DNA of 64,000 nt from Anas platyrhynchos (Eukaryota > Chordata > Aves > Anseriformes > Anatidae): assembly GCF_047663525.1 (NCBI RefSeq), contig NC_092588.1:137260501-137324500 (forward strand), written 5' to 3'. Shown here piece after piece: positions 30,501 through 39,450 of the stretch. Below the pieces are notes generated by a model. That model saw nothing but the letters and a program-made list of their open reading frames with translations, was not told the DNA's origin and ran no database searches. Position numbers and translations under genes: made by a program. Positions within the stretch are counted from its first letter, which is position 1, and each line of letters starts with the position of its first letter.

Positions 30501-33500
30501 GACAAGGTGTAATGGCTTTGAACTAAAAGAAGGTAGGTTTAGATTAGATATAAAGAAGAAATTATTCACTCGGAGGGTGGTGAGACCCTGGCACAGGTTG
30601 CCCAGAGAAGCTGTGGCTGCCCCATCCCTGGAGATGCTGAAGGCCAGGCTGGATGGAGCTTTGGGCAACCTGGTCTGCTGGGAGGTGTCCCTGCACATGG
30701 CATGAGGCTGAAACTGGGTGATCTTTAAGGTCCCTTACAATCCAAATAATTCTATGATTCTATGAATCGAATATTTAAGCAATGTGAAACCTGACTTTTT
30801 AATGTTCATGGAATATTAATAGTAAATCTCAGTTTTTAAACAGCTCACATTTCTCTCATTTTCAGTTGGTTCAGTTACTGTAATGAGCCCCCTGGAGCTG
30901 ATCAGAACTAGAATGCAGTATCGGAAGTTGTCCTACAAGCAACTGCACATGTGCATCAGTAGTAAAGTGGCGAGAGATGGGTGGCTTTCACTGTGGAGAG
31001 GCTGGAGTTCTACTGTTCTGAGAGACGTGCCTTTCTCAGGTGGGGTTTATTTCAGGTGCAATATTGTGTTATGTAAGACATGTCTATTCATGATTACTTT
31101 AAGACTTTTTCTATTTTTTATGTAATTTTAATGGTTATCTTTAAGAAGGACTGAGATTTACTTGTTATCATTTGAGTGCTTTTTCTTTTTTTTTTTTTGT
31201 GTTTGTGAATGCCAGATAGGGTTCTTTGTTACTTGCTTTTTATCCGTATTCAGACTCTTTTTTCTCATCTTTAGCTTATGTAATGAACACTTTTGAAGAC
31301 TTTCAGTAGGATTTTTTTTCTATTGTAGGAATAGTAACTATTTCCTTATAGAGAGACATGCTGCATCTATGTGTTCTGATCCTTGATCCTGAAAACATGT
31401 ACAAATACAGGGTGACACACTACTGTCCTCAGACATTTTTCTTACCAAGATGAAATAGTTCGTATAACTGCTCCAAAAGAAGATGAAGCTAGAGCACAAC
31501 TTGTTAGTGAAGCTTCAAAGCTGAAAGTCTAAAAGTAAAAGTCTGATCCAGAGCATAGCTAGTCTTATTCTATTCTTTAAGATAACTGTAACGGGGGAAA
31601 TGGTAGTTTCTCCCATATTGTTAAAGCTCTGCTGTCTCTGGACCTACAGAGGTAACTGGACAAGACTGCTTAAGGACAGTGTTCCCAGCTGTTAATGTCA
31701 GCGGTGAGAACCCTTCCCTGTCAGAACACTTGTGGATCATCAAGCATCAGTTGTTTTCTGTTCCTCGGGAAGTATCAGGAATAACAACTTTGAACACTTT
31801 GTGTTGGCCCCCCAAAAAATGCTTCAAACCCATTTTTGGAGGCAGAAAACCCTTGAAGGATTTGTCCTGGAATCTTTGTTCTTCTTTGTTCTCTTATCTC
31901 ATTCATAAAATAATCCAAAGTCTAATTTAATTGGTGCTTCTAAACAGTCTGGTGGAGCACTCATTGGTTTGAACTCCTACGGGATTAGAGTACATTTAGA
32001 TGCAGACCTTGAGAAAATTTTAAATTGGCTGTGAACAAAGCAACTGCATGATGAGTGGGGATGATTATTTAATTAAAAAGGACACTTAACTTAGTTCTGT
32101 TAACTCATTCAACTGTTATTTCAGCTGTTTTGTTTTCAGAATGAATAATACCCTGATTTCTTTTGCTTTGTGACCTGTAGGAGTTTGAAAAATGAGCTTA
32201 GACTGTATTTCCTGCTTAAGGATTGTGGTCCTCAATGGGACTTAATTTAGCCTTTTGTCATAGGGGAGGCTTCTGAACCTGTGGCAACATGCTTTCTCTA
32301 AGGCTTAGATAACAGAATTCAGAATGCATCTGAAGCTTTTGCCTAAGGGGCTTCCTGTTCAATATTTATTTGTAATTTACTTGTTTTCCCTGTCTTCCAT
32401 GTGCATCATTCCTTTAGGCTCTTCTGCTAAGCTTCAGAAGGCAGCTCTAAAAATTTTCATCTGATTCCTGTTGTCTGAATTCAGGTAGATACTCTTGTTC
32501 TCTTACTGATTTTTGTCTGTATCAACATGGCAGGAGCCAGTCAGCCTTTATTACTTTTAACACAATGGAAAGAGCACTACAGTGACGTGTGTGTGTTCTT
32601 TACAGATTCTTACATCCATGCCTGCTGTCCTTCCAGCACTCCAAAACCTCTCCACTGATTTTAAGTCAATCTCCATGCTGCTCTGGCATTCACTTAAAGC
32701 CAGCAGGCACTTGTCTGTGCCCAATCCTACATAGGCCCTAGTGGGATGCTGGAGAGGCAGAGGCATATGTTAGCATGCAGCTACTGCCTTATAAGTTAAG
32801 GATTATCATTAAAGAGCCAGGAATAAGTACGCAATTTGGTGCATGAGTGAAGGAAAATGGATTTTGTTTTAATGCCAATATTAAATGCCACAAAACTCTG
32901 ATGACATAAAACTATGGGTGTTTAATCTTGATTAATGCCATTTCAAAACCTATTTTCTAATCATTTTTTTTTCTTTATAAGTACTCTCTATGCAGTCAAG
33001 GTGTGCTCCCCCACTACCTTCAGTCATAGCACTTTTCTTTGAGTGATATACCAACAGCAGGCTGCTGGTGTTTTTACAGCACAGTCTGTGCCTTTGCTGC
33101 AGTTTGCTCAAGTTAGTTTTTTCTAGAGGAATTAAAGCCAGTGTAACAATTTGTATTAAGAAAGAAGCTGCTCTTTGAAAACACTCAGGTAGCACAGAAT
33201 GACCATACCAACAGCACAGCATGATTAGAACCCCACTGTGTTCTAGCCCAAGTGTGAATGACATGTTTCAAGAAGGTTCCCTGGACAGCTAGCTGACTAA
33301 ATAAAACTTAAGCTGTGGATGTCCATAAGCACAAGAATTGGGTTAATGATAATAGTTTAGTCATTCATCAAGCAATGTTACAGAGAACATAAATGTGAAA
33401 GGTATGCAGGGAAGGGAATCTTGCAAGTGCTCAAAGGCTTGGATTTTGACAATTTATACTAAATTAGGGTTACATACATTTCACTAGCAGGTTTTCCTCA

Positions 33501-36500
33501 AACCCGTCTGAGATACCACTTACATTTGCTTTTGCAAAACTTTGGAGGCTTGTGGTTTCCACAGCAAGGAAACGCTTTGATATATCTCTGCTGCCACCAC
33601 CTACAGAACTCAGTGCTGAACGAGGCACAGCCACCTTTCAACTGCAACTGTCATTTGTAGCATTTATTTAACCAACTGCAACCAGGAATCAGCTCAGTAG
33701 CATCTGCATTCTAACTGAAACTCAAAGTAGAAAGAGTGTAGTTTATTTCATCAGAACAGAAACAGATGTTCTTCCTAGAAGTTGCACCTCAGAATGCCTC
33801 TGTGAGGACTTTCAAAGGCAAGCCTCCCCTTAGTGATTCCAGAGAGCAAAAACTTATTTCCTGCTTGTGCCAAATGAAATGCTATACTCTGTGTCTCAAG
33901 AGTATGAGACAGCCCTGAGGAACCTTTCATCTTGTATGAAACACGTTTTTGTAGAATTAGAGAGATCTATGAAATGTGTAAAATATCCCTGAATACATAG
34001 GAAATAATCAGAAACTTACTTGTCGATTCATACTAAATCACATTTACAAAAAAAAATGTTATATGAGTTTTGCAGTGCTTGTGTTAGATTGTATTAAGGT
34101 AGGAGTTACTTTATGGGAATGACAAAATGATCAGGGTAATTTGAATTATATGAAGAAATTTGGAATATGTGTATATTCCAAAGGGAATCCCATAATGGGA
34201 GCTGGGGGAGCTATCAATGGATTGTAACAGAGAACCCTTTTAGTTTGTTTTCAGCTTTTGTTTCTCTTTGTTCCTGTTGTCACAGTAGAATTCTTGCATC
34301 TTCAGTCAGTAAAAGAACTGTACTGAATTTCTGTGTTTGAGATACCAATGTGCTGTAATGCAAGGTTTGTTTGTTTGTTTGTTCATTTGTTTTATAACCA
34401 TAGCAATGTACTGGTATAATTATGAACGCTTCAAGAAGATGATGTGCAAGAATCTTGGTGCACACGAACCAACATTTTTTATTGCTTTTACTTCCGGGGC
34501 AGCATCTGGCTCTGTAAGTATGTCTTTTTGTTTCTAGTTCTACTCTTATTATTGTTGCTGATAAGCTATTTATAGTTGGTATGGTTTTGCATGGTTCTCT
34601 CAGAAACTATGTTTGTTTTGGTGTTTAAACACACATGGCCTGGCATTCAAGTTGATTAGGTATATCTGAATAATTTATAATGTTCTGAGATACAAGACTA
34701 CAATAATATCAAGTGCTAGGAATAATAAATCTAGTTTTAACATGTGTATGGTTTAATGTAATTTTAATTAAATTTTGATTGCTGGTGATATAACATTTAA
34801 AACTATATATTTTTTCTTAATAGATTGCAGCTGTCATAACTCTGCCATTTGATGTAGTGAAAACACATAGGCAGACTGAACTTTGGGAGAGTGAGACCTT
34901 AAAAAGTAAGGTGCTGTTAATTACATTGTTACACAGCTTTCTCAAACTGTCTTCAGCCATGTTTGTTGTTGAACACCCGTAATTCTCTTTAGTTCAAATT
35001 GCTCAGCAATTTCTGTAGAACTGTTTAATAATAATACTTGTGTTCGATACATTCAATGAAGCTGGTTCTCTTAGCAATGGTAAAGAATTAAAAAATAAAA
35101 CATGATATTTAGGTATATGGATTTTTGGTAGGAATTTTAAGTATTTCTCTTCTAAAGTTTATTTAAAAATTCTGTTACTAGGCCTTTTTTCTTTTCCGAA
35201 TTCTTACACCTTATAGGATAATTTTTATCTCCTAGGATAAATACAGTATCTTATCAATGACAGAGAGTAGGAAGAAGGTGCAAATAGAGTACCATGTATA
35301 TGTATATGATGGTATAAAATATACACACAAATATCTAGAACTATCATAGTTAGTCAGACCAGCTGCAAATTTATATACATTTAAGTAAGTTATTTATAAA
35401 TAGGGAAAATCTTCATTTAAAAAAAAATCATATCATCAGTGCTCTATTGAAAAAGTGTTTTGATTAGATTAAAATAATTGAAAAAATATTTTCAGATTCA
35501 CTATCAGTCAGTAATAGAAAATAAAAATAGTACTGGAACTCTTATGAGCGGTTTATTTCAGAACAATATTCTTTAATTAAACTACAGAGAGAAAGTTCTC
35601 TGCTCAGGTTCTGTATTTTTTACCTTCTTTTTGTGTGATTTCAAATAAATTAATTTTGGGGGTGTTTTAGTGACTACTCCAGCAGCTCTAAAGGATTTTT
35701 TTAACGTGTTTAGTAGAGCATCACTACATGTTCTAGCAATTCAAGCAAGTTGTATCTAAAAACTTTTTTTTTTTTTTCCATTATTTGGGACCTGAAACAG
35801 AGGACCTTCCAATAATGTGAAAATGCATTAGATCGTGGCTTTAAGATTAAATAACTTTAAAAAGACTGAGTAACCAAACATTAGTTTCTGCTTAGAAACT
35901 AATTTAAAGGCCCTAGTTCAGAAAGATGTCATGAAATCTTACTGTTCACATTTTGACATAAGGTTTCATTCTCTTGGGTAAATTATTTGTTTCTGGTGTA
36001 CTTCTTGAAAGACATGTTTCTTTTGCAGAACTATCAAAGACCAATAAAAAATAAATAAATCGTTACTGGGTTTCAGTTTTTCCCTTGAGCTGATGAACAT
36101 AAGAATTCATTGGTAATATCACTTTGAATCACAGGTAGCTGCCAAATATTTATTAGGCTGATATTAACTAGATATATGTTCTAAATCACAGTGTGGTTAG
36201 CTATGATTTGTACTAGTTAAGTTCTTTCCAAGTCCAGTTGTTAGAGTTGGATGCTGACTATGCATCTACATATTGTTTCTTTATGGCTGCAAAAACATTT
36301 TGCAGCATTTTATGAAATCATTTTAACTTTCAGCTAGGGAAATAACAACAACAAAACAACAACAACAAAAAAGAACCTTTGCTACTTTTATATTACAGAT
36401 CAATGAAAAAAGCATGCGCAGAGTGAAATAGCAAAAAAGTAATAATAATCCTTTGTTTAAAACAGTTGCATATGTCTACAATGCAGTGGTATTGCTGCAG

Positions 36501-37211
36501 TTATGTTGCTTATGGTATCTAAATTAGCTCTACAAGGGACTGCAATCCACCTCTTATAGACCTATACTTTCTTAAACTCAACGTTTTTTAGGGATTTTAT
36601 TTTTGTAAACTTAGATGTAAAATGTAGTGTCCTAGGCTTAATTATTATACTCATTCTTAGGATATATTCTTATTATGTTAATTCTCAAAACTTATCTTTA
36701 GATTCAGTTTACCGTAAAATGTAAACTGTTTAAAAACCATATTTAAAAATCTGGATGACAATGCTCTTTTAGCTGCATGTATAAAGGGACATAGAGAGGG
36801 ACTGGCTCATGTGAAACCTAGCTAACTTTTCTTAGCACTGTCAGTTATTCTAGAAAGGGATATTGTCTCTGTGTATTTTACCCTAGGCATTAGTACATTT
36901 TTTTCGATGTCAAGCTATTTTAATTTGAATATTATAGGAATAATTATACTGTATGAATTTAAGATCCTGTATAAACAGTATGGGTAAAATTAACATAAGA
37001 TAAACTAAACCTAATCACTACATCTGAATTGACTGTCTCCGATTTTTAAAAATATTTTTCTGTTTGATTCTATGTGTTATTTAATTCATTGTTTTGTTGT
37101 ACTATGTTGAGTTCCACAGAGTGCATCAACCTGGGCAGTTATGAGGAAAATTGTCACTAAAAATGGGATTGCTGGATTATTTGCTGGTAAAAACTTTTGA
37201 CATCTTTCTAA

Positions 37212-37242
<31 letters not shown>

Positions 37243-37954
37243 CAGACAAGAGAGATAGCATTTTAATTAACACATCATTGTTAGATGTTAACATGCACAA
37301 AATATGTTTCCTTCTGTTTGAACACTGTCAGTTATGAAATAGATAGTGTATATAAAGCAACACATGAATACCCACAGAGAATTTTGTGCCTGTCTTTCCC
37401 CATTTCAGGATGCAGGGCTTCTTGAACCTTTTTTTGTCCTACCTGAGAGGTCAGTAGCCTCTGCCTGCCCCACGCAAGCAGCAGGTTTGCACTGCTGCTT
37501 GTGGGAGGGCACAGAGTCTGCCCCTGGGGCCACCTCATCTGCACAAGAGCAAAGCAGCCCTCAGGTCAGGCTGCTCCACCTCTGTGGGGAGACAGAAAGG
37601 GCAGAGAAACGATGCACCTGTGTCAGGCAGGCCACACAGGATGGCAGAGGTGAGGTCAGAGTATTCTGACAGTGGTGATGCCTCTGTCAGTAATGTTGGT
37701 ATGTTGAAGAATGCAGACACGCAGAATCCCAGTTCTACAGTGTTGTACTCTGGAATCAATACATTATGACCCCTAAATCGTGATCGACTAGTGATCGACT
37801 GAAAACAAATGAGAATGAATACTTTCTTTTCTGGGCAGGTATTGGTCCACGGCTGTTTAAAGTTGCCCCTGCCTGTGCCATAATGATCAGCACATATGAA
37901 TACGGGAAGTCTTTCTTTAGTCATTTAAATGAAAAATCAAACCAACATCCTTGA
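24431..37954 (+). CDS. SLC25A40: SLC25A40, mitochondrial carrier (whole coding span, 10 coding exons)
   Basis: A member of the SLC25 inner-mitochondrial-membrane carriers; the SLC25A39/SLC25A40 pair supports glutathione import into the matrix. The ten exons I joined give 1011 nt, i.e. 336 residues plus a stop (human 338). All three carrier signatures Px[DE]xx[KR] are intact: PLDVVK (34–39), PLELIR (160–165) and PFDVVK (254–259), as expected of three repeats of two membrane helices. The matrix loop of repeat 1 keeps three cysteines (C54, C66, C68), the region which in SLC25A39 senses iron-sulfur status. Conserved blocks include [35 protein letters not shown] and [12 protein letters not shown]. 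The start is the ATG at 24431 (G at −3), 25 bases after the acceptor of its exon. The gene is head-to-head with DBF4 and tail-to-tail with RUNDC3B. Confidence 0.97.
24525..25965 (+). other. SLC25A40 intron after coding exon 1
   Basis: AT-rich, with a (AAAT)n microsatellite at about 25590–25622. No gene or LINE recognised. Confidence 0.7.
25966..26025 (+). CDS. SLC25A40: SLC25A40 coding exon 2 (first carrier signature)
   Basis: 60 nt encoding [20 protein letters not shown] and the start of Gly52. PLDVVK is the first carrier signature. Acceptor TTTCATTTTAG|T, donor AAAG|GTAAAT. Confidence 0.96.
26026..26924 (+). other. SLC25A40 intron after coding exon 2
   Basis: AT-rich intron with A-rich tracts near 26166–26190. 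Nothing else recognised. Confidence 0.65.
26925..27031 (+). CDS. SLC25A40: SLC25A40 coding exon 3 (cysteine-bearing matrix loop)
   Basis: 107 nt encoding [18 protein letters not shown] and [13 protein letters not shown]. It carries C54, C66 and C68 of the matrix loop and matches human SLC25A40 closely. Acceptor TTCATTAG|G, donor CATTG|GTAAGA. Confidence 0.96.
27032..29121 (+). other. SLC25A40 intron after coding exon 3
   Basis: About 2.1 kb, very AT-rich, with A-tracts and CAA repeats at 27808–27895 and an ATTT-rich stretch at about 28065–28160. No element with a family identity seen. Confidence 0.65.
29122..29189 (+). CDS. SLC25A40: SLC25A40 coding exon 4
   Basis: 68 nt encoding [20 protein letters not shown] and PT plus two bases of Leu110; this is the conserved G-x(n)-LWSG amphipathic loop. 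Acceptor ATTTTTAG|G, donor ACACT|GTAAGT. Confidence 0.96.
29190..29808 (+). other. SLC25A40 intron after coding exon 4
   Basis: No repeat recognised. A 93-codon plus-strand frame at 29227–29508 has no domain and is taken as chance. Confidence 0.65.
29809..29933 (+). CDS. SLC25A40: SLC25A40 coding exon 5
   Basis: 125 nt encoding [20 protein letters not shown], the second transmembrane helix, then the cytosolic loop and the start of helix 3 ([10 protein letters not shown]). Acceptor TTTATTTTAG|A, donor AGAT|GTAAGT. Confidence 0.96.
30225..30770 (+). mobile_element. CR1 LINE 3' fragment in SLC25A40 intron 5, sense to the gene
   Basis: Plus-strand copy of the CR1 3' region: CAAGGCCAAGTGCAAGGTTC, then GACCTGGGGGTGTTGGTGGC, TGGAGATGCTGAAGGCCAGG, and the end GATCTTTAAGGTCCC…AATTCTATGATTCTATGA at about 30720–30765. 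The step from GAAGCTCAACATGAG directly to a GCTCCAGGGAGACC block indicates an internal deletion. It ends about 100 bases before the next exon and is the youngest-looking copy in the window. Confidence 0.92.
30866..31039 (+). CDS. SLC25A40: SLC25A40 coding exon 6 (second carrier signature)
   Basis: 174 nt. Encodes [17 protein letters not shown], with the second signature PLELIR, and ends [16 protein letters not shown] plus one base. Acceptor TTTTCAG|T. The donor is TCAG|GTGGGG, weak; another candidate, TTCAG|GTGCAA, lies 16 nt downstream but would shift the frame. Confidence 0.96.
31040..34403 (+). other. SLC25A40 intron after coding exon 6
   Basis: About 3.4 kb, the longest SLC25A40 intron. 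Mostly unique AT-rich sequence with a (GTTT)n tract at 34365–34384. No gene or LINE recognised; open frames near 31679–31930 and 32557–33264 lack family features. Confidence 0.65.
34404..34513 (+). CDS. SLC25A40: SLC25A40 coding exon 7
   Basis: 110 nt encoding [16 protein letters not shown], the end of helix 4 after VPFS, and the start of helix 5 ([10 protein letters not shown]). Acceptor AACCATAG|C, donor GGCTCT|GTAAGT, phase 0. Confidence 0.96.
34514..34823 (+). other. SLC25A40 intron after coding exon 7
   Basis: Short 310-base AT-rich intron, nothing else seen. Confidence 0.75.
34824..34905 (+). CDS. SLC25A40: SLC25A40 coding exon 8 (third carrier signature)
   Basis: 82 nt encoding [20 protein letters not shown] and WESETLK. 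PFDVVK is the third signature. Acceptor TTTCTTAATAG|A, donor AAAA|GTAAGG. Confidence 0.96.
34906..37111 (+). other. SLC25A40 intron after coding exon 8
   Basis: About 2.2 kb of AT-rich DNA with CAA-type simple repeats near 36340–36372. No exon or family repeat recognised. Confidence 0.65.
37112..37186 (+). CDS. SLC25A40: SLC25A40 coding exon 9
   Basis: 75 nt. The acceptor that keeps the frame is GTACTATGTTGAG|T, giving [20 protein letters not shown] and AGLFA. The AG nine bases later (CCACAG|A) gives a frame with an early stop, so the upstream site is chosen. Donor GCTG|GTAAAA. The sequence before STW is variable between species. Confidence 0.93.
37187..37838 (+). other. SLC25A40 last coding intron with a GC-richer insert
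   Basis: Begins with an A/C-rich simple repeat (37210–37250). From about 37390 to 37670 the base composition becomes clearly GC-richer, with overlapping open frames on both strands, which looks like an inserted unit I cannot identify. An 11-bp tandem duplication (GTGATCGACTA/GTGATCGACTG) lies at 37780–37801, shortly before the last exon. Confidence 0.5.
37839..37954 (+). CDS. SLC25A40: SLC25A40 coding exon 10 (last) with TGA stop
   Basis: 116 coding nt. Encodes [20 protein letters not shown] and [13 protein letters not shown], the sixth helix and C terminus, ending at TGA 37952–37954. Acceptor TTTCTGGGCAG|G. The last residues (NEKSNQHP) are poorly conserved, as usual for this family. Confidence 0.97.
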
Positions 37955-38372
37955 TTCTTCTTCATCCAACTGTGAGAAGTCAAAACATATGGTGAAACTT
38001 GTGCCAAATCTGAATCGGTCAAGGCATCTTTCTGCCACTACATTTGGTACCTAAATGCAACTTTGTTCACTTCCCCCCCCCTCCCCCTAAGACTAGGAAA
38101 AATACATGATCTGGAAACTGTCATTGAAAATGCTGTGACTTCTTTTGCACTAGAGCGAAGAAAAAAGAGGTGTTGTGACAGTTCCTCATTGATGGTTAAA
38201 AGGGGAAAAAAACACTCTTCATCATTGTGGACAGGATTAACAACTGCCACTGTTAATTTTCAATCTGATTAAATATTTTGCTGGATACTTAAAACAGCGT
38301 TTATAAAATATTTAGGCTTCCATTGTATGAATTGGTTATCCTGCCGTAAGAAGGTCGATACAGAATGAATTC

Positions 38373-38378
38373 AATAAA
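38373..38378 (+). terminator. SLC25A40: SLC25A40 polyadenylation signal, proximal
   Basis: AATAAA, 419 bases after the stop codon. The proximal of three canonical hexamers on the plus strand. Confidence 0.65.
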
Positions 38379-39055
38379 TGCTCACTTATTCTTGGTTAAT
38401 ATGTTTAATTTTGTGTATGTTTATTTGAAGCTCTGTATTTTGTGTAAATGCATACTTTGCAGTCTTCTCAGATTCATCTAAAACAGAAAATGCTTTAGGT
38501 CAAATTGGAAAAAAATACACAGTGCCTATTAGAAACCCAGAGAGCATGGTGAATATGCTGACAGGTGCTGCATTGACCTTTTAGTTTAAGATGATATTTG
38601 TAGTGTGTGCACAACCTAGGAAATTGAAGCACATGCAGGCACTGAAGCCAGCTGCCTGTACAGGTGTTGGGGAGGAATATGCCCTCGCATTTGTGACCTG
38701 TGATAGCTTGCACATTTCACAAAGATTTAAGACAGAGGAAGGCTCCCTTCCCCAATATGCCATTTGCCTGGGCTCACCTGGTTTTGAAGACCAAGTTTGC
38801 TGGTAAAAACACACATGGTTCAACACCTGTTTCATTCAAGTGTATATCCACCTGAAGGCAGTTTCCCAGCTCTGGCTAGGGTGCATAGCACACACAGCAC
38901 ATGAACTGTTGCAGCCTCTCCCTTGTGAGTAGGCACTGATGGAATCAGAACTTCTTGCCTCCTCAATGCCCCCCCTCCTTTCTTCAATGCACTTTCAGTA
39001 TAAGTGCTTGATATTTATTTTATTTATTTTTTGCATATTTCTATGTGCTTTACTG

Positions 39056-39092
39056 AATAAATAGGTGTCAGTCTTACTCGGTTATGAATAAA
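39056..39092 (+). terminator. SLC25A40: SLC25A40 polyadenylation signals, distal pair
   Basis: Two AATAAA hexamers at 39056–39061 and 39087–39092, which would give a 3' UTR of about 1.15 kb if used instead of the proximal site. Confidence 0.45.
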
Positions 39093-39450
39093 GTATCCCA
39101 GTGGGTGTTTGGCCTTCATGAAAATTCAGCACACGCTGAAAAATGCTTTAGTAGTAAAGATATTATGTACAAAGTTTACAGCATACGATGCAGAAAAGAG
39201 GTACTGCCCTAGGAGAGTTTGACACTGTTACCCCATTGTGATTTCCAAAGTACTTTTAGGCCTTCTTTTGAGTTTCTAGTAGAAGAGAAAGAAAGCAGTA
39301 ACAGCAGATTTTGGACCACACAGCAACAAAGTCTCCCTGTTTTCCAGAAAGAATTTGCTGCAAGCCCACTAGTACTGTAGTTTGCCAATGGTCTTATTTT
39401 GTTTGATTAAAACAGAGACAAAAACTAGTAATTAGCGATGATACAAAATG

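Larger units (their letters stand above)
37955..39430 (+). other. SLC25A40 3' UTR and convergent intergenic region
   Basis: Downstream of the SLC25A40 stop. Candidate polyadenylation signals follow at 38373, 39056 and 39087. No coding exon is seen. A C-rich run (about 38075–38090) lies shortly after the stop. Confidence 0.6.

Noticed and set aside
30427-30705. 92-codon plus-strand frame resembling a protein
   Set aside because: It is inside the CR1 3' region and is translated retroelement sequence, not a host gene.
30883-31125. Read-through of SLC25A40 exon 6 as an alternative C terminus
   Set aside because: The frame continues past the weak donor, but the next exon joins in phase and completes the third carrier repeat, so the spliced form is the main product. 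Retention remains possible but unsupported.
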